Shown: in pieces, positions 8,276 to 15,819 of the stretch | Layout: the number at the start of each line of letters is the position of its first letter | How positions within the stretch are numbered: position 1 is the stretch's first letter | NCBI GenBank assembly: GCA_016699165.1 | Contig: CP064963.1 | Location: forward strand, 1,922,001 to 1,986,000 | Reading direction: 5' to 3' | DNA from: Candidatus Melainabacteria bacterium | GTDB taxonomy: Bacteria; Cyanobacteriota; Vampirovibrionia; Obscuribacterales; Obscuribacteraceae | Length of the DNA stretch: 64,000 bases | Notes under the pieces: model-generated | Told to the model about the DNA's origin: nothing | The model's database searches: none | What the model saw: only the letters and a program-made list of their open reading frames with translations | Translations under genes and position numbers: made by a program

Positions 8276-8887
8276 TTAAAGCTTACGACCATAAGTGGTC
8301 AGAGCCTGGAATCCATGCTCGAATTCGCGCGATACAGATTTCATCGATCCAATTCCTACGCGTCCAAAATATGACTCTACTAGAATATTGCAATCTGCAA
8401 ATCCAGGCAATAAACCATAATGCGAAATCAACAATCCACCAGGTTTTAACACTCGAGCACACTGACGAATGACGTCCATTGGAAAATCAAATTTGTCCAG
8501 AATGTTTGAGACAAAAACAATATCAAACGATTCTATGTCATGGGTCAGCGCATTTGGATCTTGCTCTTCCCAAATTACCAGGTGAGAATCATTCTTGCTA
8601 CGCGCAAGCTCTATAGAATGCTTTGAGCGATCAGAGCCAACCACAATCATTCCACCAAGATTCTGAGCCAGTGGTATTGAAAAATGACCAGTGCCACAAC
8701 CAACTTCAAGCATAGACATCATGGCCAGATTTCGTCGAACAGACAATCTTTTGATAAGACGAATGAGATGACTCGCTCCGCTTTCGACAATTTTGGTTTC
8801 TTTCAGTTCGGCTGCAACACCGCCTGTAGTGGCAAACGAAGGGATTAGTCCGGAGTGAAGAATTTGGCTGTGTTGTAAGTTTTGCAT
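8276..8887 (-). CDS. class I SAM-dependent methyltransferase
   Basis: 203 aa from the ATG at 8887; a TTG at 8953 would lengthen it but has no ribosome site. SAM-binding motif I is MLEVGCGTGHFSIPLA, motif II is the acidic GSDRS loop, motif IV is FDIVFVSNILDKFDFP and the post-motif is RVLKPGGLLISHYG. Substrate unknown; the best general class is UbiE/UbiG-like small-molecule methylases. It is convergent with the MBOAT gene, 12 bases apart. Confidence 0.8.
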   Translation of the reverse strand: MQNLQHSQILHSGLIPSFATTGGVAAELKETKIVESGASHLIRLIKRLSVRRNLAMMSMLEVGCGTGHFSIPLAQNLGGMIVVGSDRSKHSIELARSKNDSHLVIWEEQDPNALTHDIESFDIVFVSNILDKFDFPMDVIRQCARVLKPGGLLISHYGLLPGFADCNILVESYFGRVGIGSMKSVSREFEHGFQALTTYGRKL

Positions 8888-8999
8888 TATTATTAACCTG
8901 CTTATTGCATTGCCCCAACGCCAGTCAGAGCTTTCAATTAATAGGTTACTCAAAGCGATAACTTGTGTATTTAGGGAAAGTACGAAGCAATTAAATTGC

Positions 9000-9848
9000 T
9001 TATGGTGTTTTCCCCAGATGCTTATCGATCAAGCCTATAGCCACACAGGCGGGTGCTGGAAAGGAAATAGAGTCGATACTTGCGCCAAAATCTGTCGGAT
9101 TTACTCTTATAAGAGGACTACCAATGCGCTGACATTCATAGCGAACAGTAGGAACTGCCTCTCCTGCGCCAAATTCTAGCGCCACAATGCGAGCCTGGTC
9201 GTTATCTCGGCGCCACTTCTTATATAGATGTTCTTGCTCCACTACTCGCAGGGGATTAAAGGCCCGGTCACCAAATAAGAGAATATTTGGACGAGCAAGG
9301 TAGTTGCATCTGGGACATTTGGGCAATTCACCTTGAGCACGCATGGTGTCGACCTCTATGGGCAAATCTATGTCGCCGGCGCTCCAGATATCTTTTGAAC
9401 ACAAAAGACCTTTGCCGCACTGCATATAATGAGTGTTTCCATGAATTTCATAAATTCGCTCTGGGTCGAAATTACTTTTGGCAAAGTGTCCATCGATATT
9501 GCTCGTAAACACAAAATAGTTTGAAAAATGTTCTTTGGTCCAATTCAAAAGAGTTTCGTAACCCTTATGAGGAGCCGTGTTTCGATACATGACCATACAA
9601 TGGCTAAAAAATCCCCAAGCTTGTTCTGGATTTTCATCGAGCATTGTAGGCGATGTTATTTCTGAATATTTGCGCCCGCGAAAAGGAGGATATGCTTTCC
9701 AGAAGCCGTTCTCCCCTCTAAAATCGGGCAGTCCCGAATCGACTCCCATTCCCGCTCCAGCGCCTATTAAAAGCGCGTCTGCGCGGACCAGTTTTTTTGC
9801 CGCACGCTCAGCTATTTTTTCCAATTCCAAAGTCGAGAAAGATTGCAT
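9000..9848 (-). CDS. Sir2-family NAD-dependent protein deacylase
   Basis: 282 aa. The start is at the ATG at 9848, which has GAGGTG seven bases upstream; the ORF opens earlier at 9884 without a good site. Sirtuin marks: GAGAGMGVDSGLPDFRG (residues 29-45, NAD loop), TSNIDGHF (115-122), EIHGN with the catalytic His136, and a four-cysteine zinc site (C144, C150, C178, C181). The motif variant GAGMGVDSGLPDFRG and the Asp in TSNIDG differ slightly from CobB (GAGISAESGIPTFR, TQNID), placing it in a bacterial side branch. Deacetylase or other deacylase activity is inferred from the family. Confidence 0.85.
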   Translation of the reverse strand: MQSFSTLELEKIAERAAKKLVRADALLIGAGAGMGVDSGLPDFRGENGFWKAYPPFRGRKYSEITSPTMLDENPEQAWGFFSHCMVMYRNTAPHKGYETLLNWTKEHFSNYFVFTSNIDGHFAKSNFDPERIYEIHGNTHYMQCGKGLLCSKDIWSAGDIDLPIEVDTMRAQGELPKCPRCNYLARPNILLFGDRAFNPLRVVEQEHLYKKWRRDNDQARIVALEFGAGEAVPTVRYECQRIGSPLIRVNPTDFGASIDSISFPAPACVAIGLIDKHLGKTP

Positions 9849-9910
9849 CGCCCACCTCACACTTCCCTTTTTCCACCTTATCACATGAGGTTAATTGGAA
9901 AATATGCGCA

Positions 9911-9937
9911 TAACAAAAGCCAGCGTTGCCGCTGGCT
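9911..9937 (-). terminator. terminator of the response-regulator/TPR operon
   Basis: A perfect 8-bp stem AGCCAGCG/CGCTGGCT (9918-9925 with 9930-9937) around a TTGC loop. On the minus strand it is followed by TTTTGTT. It lies 190 bases past the last stop of the minus-strand operon (10127) and before the sirtuin start. Confidence 0.75.
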
Positions 9938-10126
9938 CTTATTTGTCCTTTCCCCTGTCGATTCCGCTCCCTGAAAAAATTTTGTTATATCAAACGGCTT
10001 GGAAGCTTAATCTCTGCGAGGTGTGTGGGTTGCTTTCGATACTATAAAGTTAACGCTCCAATGTTACATCAATGTGACAACGGCATACGTAGAAATACGC
10101 AGAGCTAATGCAATCTCGCTTTGGGT

Positions 10127-11416
10127 CTATTTGCCGCTTAATTCAAGCGTGTCTGCCCGTTTCGCAACGTCTTTGGCTTCTTGCTCACGCCCCATCTTCT
10201 TTAAGATGTCGGCTTTGAATCGCAACCATTGAGACACATCCGTATCGAGCGCTACAAGTTGATTGGCGTCTTTGAGCGCTTCTGGGTATTTCTTTGCCGC
10301 CTCAAGCGTTTTAGCGTGTGCGTAGATAATACTTGGATTGTCTGGAAAAGCGGCAGTGAGCAGATTCATGTCCTCGATTGCTTTCTTGTGATTTTGCATC
10401 TTTGTATATTGTTGACTGCGAGCAATCCAAAGTTTAATCTGATCTTTCTTCTCGTGCTTACTCATGTGCTTGCCTAGCTTCACAAGCCCTTCTTTAGCAA
10501 GAGTGGGAGAAATAAAATTTATCGCTTTAGTGAAATCGTCTATCGCCTTTTGAGGTTCATTCAAAGCAGCATAACACTCAGCGCGAGGCCAGTACGTTGT
10601 CTGAGACTGGAAACACATTTTCATAAAATTGGTATAGAGTTCAGCTGCTTCCTTGTATTTTTTTTGTTTGAACACTATTTGCTGCCAGAGCAGGCGTGCA
10701 AGCATATATTTGTCATTCAATGCAATCGCTTTCTTGCACTCAGAAATGGCTTCTTCATTGCGACCTGAGTCCTTGAAATAACATGCCGTTTTGTAATGAG
10801 CCAGAGCAGAATTAGGTTGATACTTTAGCCAGCGCTTATAGCATTCCTCAACTTTATTGCCTTCAATTTCTTCCCAGTAAAATTTTCCAGCCAAGTAATT
10901 TACGTCGCGACTCTTAGAATCGAGTTTTAAAGCCTCTTCCATCTGACTGTTCGCAGCTGGAATGTCCTCAACCTTTTTATATAAATATGCAGCGATAGCA
11001 TGAGAGCGAGCATCTTTTGGATTTAAATCAAAAGCTCTTTTAATTATTTTGATTCCTTCCTCGTACTTTTTCTTCTCACAAAGCATAAGCGCAAAGGTTG
11101 CTAAAATGTGCGCGCTTCTTGGATTCATACGCGCAGCATCGCGGGCGCAAGCAAAAGCCTTGTCGTCAGTCCCACGGGCGCTATCGAAAAACATTATCAG
11201 TGAATACAGCTCGAATGCTTCGGCTGGACCTTTCTTTTCTTCAATCATTTTTCTAACAATAGAAATGGCTTCGCTTGATTGACCTTGGTCAATGTATTTA
11301 TCGACTTTGGCAAGCTCTGGATCCGAGTAAGACCAGACTGGTGCGCACTGCGCATTTAGATTTGCCAAAGCAATTAGAATTAGAAGCCACAGACGCTTTT
11401 TGAGCGATTGTTTCAT
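10127..11416 (-). CDS. secreted tetratricopeptide-repeat protein (operon copy 3)
   Basis: 429 aa with a signal peptide (MKQSLKKRLWLLILIALANLNAQC, cleavage about residue 25). TPRs run through nearly the whole protein: EAFELYSLIMFF..., HILATFALMLCEKKKYEEGIKIIKRAFDLNPKDAR, HYKTACYFKDSGRNEEAISECKKAIALN and a final YAHAKTLEAAKKYPEALKDANQLVALD. The start overlaps by ATGA the stop that the preceding paralogue would use if its frameshift were repaired. It is the third of three consecutive paralogues behind a response regulator. Probably a periplasmic or surface scaffold; no catalytic domain. Confidence 0.85.
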   Translation of the reverse strand: MKQSLKKRLWLLILIALANLNAQCAPVWSYSDPELAKVDKYIDQGQSSEAISIVRKMIEEKKGPAEAFELYSLIMFFDSARGTDDKAFACARDAARMNPRSAHILATFALMLCEKKKYEEGIKIIKRAFDLNPKDARSHAIAAYLYKKVEDIPAANSQMEEALKLDSKSRDVNYLAGKFYWEEIEGNKVEECYKRWLKYQPNSALAHYKTACYFKDSGRNEEAISECKKAIALNDKYMLARLLWQQIVFKQKKYKEAAELYTNFMKMCFQSQTTYWPRAECYAALNEPQKAIDDFTKAINFISPTLAKEGLVKLGKHMSKHEKKDQIKLWIARSQQYTKMQNHKKAIEDMNLLTAAFPDNPSIIYAHAKTLEAAKKYPEALKDANQLVALDTDVSQWLRFKADILKKMGREQEAKDVAKRADTLELSGK

Positions 11417-11620
11417 TTGATGCCGAATCTCTCCAATGAATTTGTTTCTCGCTCGAAGCGCTTAGCCTCTTCTGCTCGTCCCATTTTTTTTAGTATATCT
11501 ACTTTTGTTCTGTACCACAAAGCAACGTCTGGATCTATTGAAATTAAGACCTCGACGTCTTTGAGCGCTTGCTCATATTTGCCAGCTTTTGTAATAGTTT
11601 GGAGCGCTCGTGCAAACCTG
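11413..11620 (-). other. frameshifted C-terminal codons of TPR operon copy 2
   Basis: Reads (F)ARALQTITKAGKYEQALKD, then VEVLISIDPDVALWYRTKVD, then ILKKMGRAEEAKRF, and ends SLERFGIK-stop. This aligns with the ends of both flanking paralogues (YAHAKTLEAAKKYPEALKD; YTRSQVFMRAKKYEQALRD). Its stop forms ATGA with the start of the next gene, the spacing expected of the intact ancestral operon. Confidence 0.8.
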
Positions 11621-12713
11621 TAGGATTTTTAGGAAATACGGCAAGCAAACTGGTACTATCCTTAATGGCACGATCTAGTTGTCCCGTTTTAGCATAAAGC
11701 TGTGAGCGAGCTGTCCAAGACTGAATATAATCTTCCTTGCTGCTCTTGTTCATATGCATTGCACTTTTGCTGAAAACATTTCCATCGTGCTCCGGACTTG
11801 AATCTTTCAGCATCTTGGAATAATCTTCAATCGCCTTCTGATTTTGATTGAGCGCAGCAAAGCATTGAGCCCTTCTCATCAAGCTCGGTCCTTTTATAGA
11901 ACGTCCACGTTTTTTTTCCAACGCGTCAAGGCGATTATACGCGACGATAGCTTCCTGCCACCGTTCAACATGATGAAGCATTCTTCCAAGCAAGGCTAAG
12001 GCTGGCTCGTAATTAGGATTAATAGCTAACGCTCGCTTGCAGTCCTCAATTGAACTTTTAAAATCTCGCAAATCCTTGTAATACCATGCCCGCTGATTGT
12101 AAGCCGTTGCATCATCTGGACTATTTTTGATTATGCGCGTCAGAGCCTCTTCGGCTGCCATATCTTCAAGCAGTTTTTGATAAAGTCTGTAAGCGGCACT
12201 GTTAACTTCTCTGTCTTTAGGAGCCAATTTAACCGCTCTAGATATTAGTTCTTTCGCAAGCTCCTGTTCTGCACCCTGACTTCCAACCGCATAGGCTTGC
12301 GCTGCCAGTGCTCGTGCATTTTTCGGATCCAATTCAAGCGCTTTTTGAGAAAGCTTTAGAGAAACATCTTTCTTGTGAAGATAAGCAAGCACCATGGCGA
12401 AAGTAGCAAGCGCTCTTGGATTGGTAGGCTCAGCACGCGCAAAGTCTCTTGCAGCATTGAAGGTTCTATCACCTTCCTTTACATGCCCCCAGCAAAGGCC
12501 GTTAAGCGCCAGAATCTCGTTCCACTCATTTTTATCTTTGCCCAATTTTAGCTTTTCTTCAATAAACTGAATTTCGCTTCCTTCGCCTAATCCATGCAAT
12601 GTGCGTGCTTTATCAAGATCTGCTTGCGAAATTTTAGCAAGAGCAGGACCCAGGCATAGATTCGCCTGTATCAATATACTCAAAGCAAGAACTGAACTAG
12701 TTTTTAGACCCAT
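11544..12713 (-). CDS. secreted TPR protein, C terminus frameshifted (operon copy 2)
   Basis: The readable frame gives 389 aa from the ATG at 12713 (a TTG at 12722 is also in frame): a signal peptide (MGLKTSSVLALSILIQANLCLGPALA) and TPRs parallel to its two neighbours. It ends in an unnatural basic tail (LANMSKRSKTSRS). The paralogue-like C terminus (ARALQTITKAGKYEQALKD, then DPDVALWYRTKVDILKKMG) continues in another frame to a TGA at 11413. The break is a missing T in a T-run (an A-run at about 11613-11615 on the plus strand), either a real mutation or a homopolymer sequencing error. With the frame restored the gene would be 11413-12713. Confidence 0.8.
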   Translation of the reverse strand: MGLKTSSVLALSILIQANLCLGPALAKISQADLDKARTLHGLGEGSEIQFIEEKLKLGKDKNEWNEILALNGLCWGHVKEGDRTFNAARDFARAEPTNPRALATFAMVLAYLHKKDVSLKLSQKALELDPKNARALAAQAYAVGSQGAEQELAKELISRAVKLAPKDREVNSAAYRLYQKLLEDMAAEEALTRIIKNSPDDATAYNQRAWYYKDLRDFKSSIEDCKRALAINPNYEPALALLGRMLHHVERWQEAIVAYNRLDALEKKRGRSIKGPSLMRRAQCFAALNQNQKAIEDYSKMLKDSSPEHDGNVFSKSAMHMNKSSKEDYIQSWTARSQLYAKTGQLDRAIKDSTSLLAVFPKNPTGLHERSKLLQKLANMSKRSKTSRS

Positions 12714-14001
12714 ATTTTTCAACAGCGAAATGCTCTTTCTGAACTTTTGCAGCCTCTACATTTTTTCCCATTTTCTTCAAGACATCAATCTTTGCTTTAT
12801 ACCACTCTGGCACATCGGGATCCATTATCACAAGCGCATTGAGGTCACGTAGCGCCTGTTCGTATTTTTTAGCCCGCATGAATACTTGCGAACGAGTATA
12901 CATAGCCAGTGAATTATCGGGCAAAACGCTGAGCAAATCAGACAAGGAACTGACCCCTTTATCAACTTGACCCGCTTTAGCGTACTCGGCTGCGCGTGCT
13001 TGCCACCATGTGGTGTAGAAATATAAATTGTTCTTTTCTATTTTGCGCGCAGATTTGTAGAACTTGTTTGGATCGCTTTCAGGCACAATCAGCTTTATTG
13101 CAATATTTAAGTGTTCAATCGCCTTTTGGGGCTGATTGAGTTCAGCATAAAACTGGCCCAGACGACCATGAGTGTGATAAGTGCCCGATTTATGCTTGAG
13201 CACCGAAGTAAGCAAATCAACGCCTTTCTGCCACTGCTTGCGCTCATAATAAGTACGTGCAAGCACCCTAGCTGGTGCTTCAAATCCCGGATTGATCTCC
13301 AGCGCCTTAAGCGCCTCTGTCACAGACTTATTGTCTTCGTGCGTGTCCTTGTGAAAGTCACAAAGCCTGAAATACACATATGCAGATTTAGGTCTGTATT
13401 TTAGCCAACGAGCAAGGGCCGCGTCGATGCCTTTGTCTTGAGCTGTATTTGTGGAATAAATGTCGTCAACAAAATTGACGTCGAGATCGCCAGGACTTAG
13501 TTTTCTAGCTATTTTCATTTCTTCGGCAGCCACCGGATCGCCTTGATCCATTAGCGCCATTGAATAGGCAAGAATGGCATGATTGCGACCATCTTTGGGG
13601 TCTTTGACGCAAGCTTTGCGAGCGAGATCTATTGCCACATCGAATTTTTGCATAAAGCAAAGAACCAGAGCCAGCGTTGAAAGTGCATGCGCGTTATTCG
13701 GTTGCATGCGCGCTGCAGTCCTTGCTGGGGTGAAAGCTTTGAACGCATCTTTATTTAAATCGTCATGTAATTTGGCAATTGCCAAATACTCGTACCATTT
13801 TGGATCGACTTTGCCGCCTTTCTTAATTTGCATTTCTGCAATTGATGCAAGCTCAGAAAATTCGCCCATATCCAGATATTCATAGACTGTTTTATAGTCT
13901 TGCGGAAATGGCAAATTGATAGACTTTGCCAGAAGTGGTGGCGTGGCGAGCGAAAGGACTAAAGCCAGCGAGCAAAGCGGTTTCCATTTACTAAGATTCA
14001 A
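12697..14001 (-). CDS. secreted tetratricopeptide-repeat protein (operon copy 1)
   Basis: 434 aa. Signal peptide MNLSKWKPLCSLALVLSLATPPLLA (cleavage about residue 26), then TPRs along the whole length, ending MYTRSQVFMRAKKYEQALRD, then LNALVIMDPDVPEWYKAKID. The start overlaps the end of the response-regulator gene by 11 bases, so the regulator and the TPR genes are one transcript. Domain layout is shared with the next two genes, indicating tandem duplication. No enzymatic domain is visible. Confidence 0.85.
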   Translation of the reverse strand: MNLSKWKPLCSLALVLSLATPPLLAKSINLPFPQDYKTVYEYLDMGEFSELASIAEMQIKKGGKVDPKWYEYLAIAKLHDDLNKDAFKAFTPARTAARMQPNNAHALSTLALVLCFMQKFDVAIDLARKACVKDPKDGRNHAILAYSMALMDQGDPVAAEEMKIARKLSPGDLDVNFVDDIYSTNTAQDKGIDAALARWLKYRPKSAYVYFRLCDFHKDTHEDNKSVTEALKALEINPGFEAPARVLARTYYERKQWQKGVDLLTSVLKHKSGTYHTHGRLGQFYAELNQPQKAIEHLNIAIKLIVPESDPNKFYKSARKIEKNNLYFYTTWWQARAAEYAKAGQVDKGVSSLSDLLSVLPDNSLAMYTRSQVFMRAKKYEQALRDLNALVIMDPDVPEWYKAKIDVLKKMGKNVEAAKVQKEHFAVEKYGSKN

Positions 14002-14662
14002 ATTTGTATCCTAATCCTTTCACCGTTTTAATTGGTGACTCTTTCGCTCCCGACGAGATTTTTTTGCGCAAACGCAATACGCGCTGACGCACAGCCTCAT
14101 CTGTTGCTTCTGATTCCGTTTTAAATACTCGTGCAAGCAGTTCGTCGGAGCTATACACTCGTCCTTGATTTTTCATCAATAATTCAAGCAGAGCAAACTC
14201 ACTTGGTGTCATTTGCACCTTGTCACCATCTACGGTGACAGTACATGCATCTAAATCAAGACTAATTCCGCTTGCTTCAAGCACACGCTCTACATAGCCA
14301 GGTGGCCGTCGCAAAAGCGCCTTTACTCTTGCTAGCAATTCAGAGTGATTATAAGGCTTGCACAAATAATCGTCGGCACCTGCTTCGAGCGCCTTAACTT
14401 TGTTAATGACATTGCTTTGTGCGGTCAAAAACAAGATGGGAACCTGACCGCCTTTCTGGCGATAAGTCTGACAAAGCGTAAGTCCAGACAATCCAGGCAA
14501 AACCCAATCAAGAATAGCCAGATCGTAATGATAATAAGTCAGCCGCTCAAGCCCCTCTTCACCTTCGAAAACAGGCTCGACAATATGGTGATTAGTCGAG
14601 AGAATCTCAACCACCAATTCTGACATATCAGGATCATCTTCGACCAGAAGTATGCGCGCCAT
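13991..14662 (-). CDS. OmpR/PhoB-family DNA-binding response regulator
   Basis: 223 aa. Receiver domain 1-120 with the acidic pair VEDDPD, phospho-acceptor Asp52 (AILDWVLPG), Thr in FLTAQS and Lys in LCKPYNHSELLARVKALLRR. The C-terminal winged helix is about 130-223 (MTPSEFALLELLMKNQGRVYS... and VRQRVLRLRKKI ... VKGLGYKFE). No histidine kinase is adjacent; the nearest is at 19.5 kb on the other strand. It is the first gene of an operon with three secreted TPR proteins, which it may regulate. Confidence 0.95.
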   Translation of the reverse strand: MARILLVEDDPDMSELVVEILSTNHHIVEPVFEGEEGLERLTYYHYDLAILDWVLPGLSGLTLCQTYRQKGGQVPILFLTAQSNVINKVKALEAGADDYLCKPYNHSELLARVKALLRRPPGYVERVLEASGISLDLDACTVTVDGDKVQMTPSEFALLELLMKNQGRVYSSDELLARVFKTESEATDEAVRQRVLRLRKKISSGAKESPIKTVKGLGYKFES

Positions 14663-14677
14663 AACGGCTATTATAGC

Positions 14678-15646
14678 TTAGTAGCCTTTGTATGGACCAC
14701 CAGCAGCCATCGACTTCAAACCAGGCACGTTAAGCAGGGCGCCATAACGCTTTTGAGCATATCTGATGCCAGCAATCATGTTGTGTAATGGATTCAAGAT
14801 GTCATCATAACCAGCCAATTTATATGCATCAAAAGTAGGTCCAATGGTTTGCATCAGTCCTTTAGAAGGAGTACCCTTTTTGGCATTCGAATCCCAATTG
14901 TTGACTATATTTGGTTTCCAACCACTTTCTTTTTCGATAATAGTATTGAGCCCGCGAATATTGGCTTCGCTTGGCTCAACACCTGCGGTTTTGAGCGCAA
15001 GTATCATCAAAGCCCTGCGTTCGTTTTGAGGAATGGGTTGGTTGCCATCGCGACGTTTAACGTCCTGGGGTCTCAGTTCGCCATTGGTTGGAGTGTCGGT
15101 ATTGGGCGGAAGCACAGCATTTCTTTGTCTTGGAAAATCTCTATTATCTCTGCCTGGGTCCAAATCTCTTCGACGTCTGTGAGGTTGTTCGAAATTTTGT
15201 TCTGGATAATCTCGACGAGTCATGTCCTGACGCCAGTGAGGACGCTCCATGGGATTGATTTCACGCGGCTGCCATCTAGGCATAAATCGATTATCGAAAT
15301 GTGGGCACTGACAATGATTAGGATTGAAATTCTGATTGGAATTGAATCTAGCTTGCATCATCATTTCGCGCATTTGCATCTGCCTGAAATAATTTTGTTG
15401 CTGTTGCATTGGATTAATATAGAATGCAGAAAAATCAGGATAACCCATGTTTAATTGGCGCATCACCTGCGGTGGCACATATTCCATAGCCCGATAACCA
15501 TTGTTAGCAGGCATAAAAGTATTTGGCTGCGCAAAATTAGGCTGCATAACGCGATTAAAATAGGCGTCATTGAGCATTGTCGCATTTAAATTTGCTTGAT
15601 TATCGACTGGGCGATTAGTGGCCTCATTCGATTCGAATTGATACAT
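14678..15646 (-). CDS. lytic transglycosylase-like protein with Asn/Gln/Pro-rich N terminus
   Basis: 322 aa from the ATG at 15646 (GGAG nine bases upstream; a GTG at 15661 is alternative). Residues 1-205 are low complexity, rich in Asn, Gln, Met, Pro and Arg. Residues 208-305 form an SLT/lysozyme-like domain: IEKESGWKPNIVNNWD with the likely catalytic Glu240, GTPSKGLMQTIGPTF, and NMIAGIRYAQKRYG. It would cleave peptidoglycan glycan strands. No Sec signal peptide or membrane anchor is visible, so the export route is unclear. It lies downstream of the 1204-codon amidase-like protein on the same strand, and the two probably act together on the wall. Confidence 0.75.
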   Translation of the reverse strand: MYQFESNEATNRPVDNQANLNATMLNDAYFNRVMQPNFAQPNTFMPANNGYRAMEYVPPQVMRQLNMGYPDFSAFYINPMQQQQNYFRQMQMREMMMQARFNSNQNFNPNHCQCPHFDNRFMPRWQPREINPMERPHWRQDMTRRDYPEQNFEQPHRRRRDLDPGRDNRDFPRQRNAVLPPNTDTPTNGELRPQDVKRRDGNQPIPQNERRALMILALKTAGVEPSEANIRGLNTIIEKESGWKPNIVNNWDSNAKKGTPSKGLMQTIGPTFDAYKLAGYDDILNPLHNMIAGIRYAQKRYGALLNVPGLKSMAAGGPYKGY

Positions 15647-15778
15647 ACAGCGATACTCCACTTCAATAGTTATAAGATGAAGTAGAAACGTTTTTAGAGA
15701 AACTTAGTAAAGTCTGCACCAATTGTGCTACCACTATAATTTATATTTCAGAAACATACAAGTGGCGTCATTGGGCTC

Positions 15779-15816
15779 TAGTAGGGAAATTACGTAGACT
15801 TTCCCTACTATTTTTT
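15779..15816 (+). terminator. strong hairpin at the end of the 1204-codon gene
   Basis: An 11-bp perfect stem TAGTAGGGAAA/TTTCCCTACTA (15779-15789 with 15800-15810) around a ten-base loop. T6 follows on the plus strand, and the reverse reading has A6 before it. The minus-strand gene ends 10 bases away at 15820. The U-tract orientation suits plus-strand transcripts, but no plus-strand gene is present. It may act as a bidirectional 3'-end hairpin or stop antisense transcription. Confidence 0.55.
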
Positions 15817-15819
15817 AAA

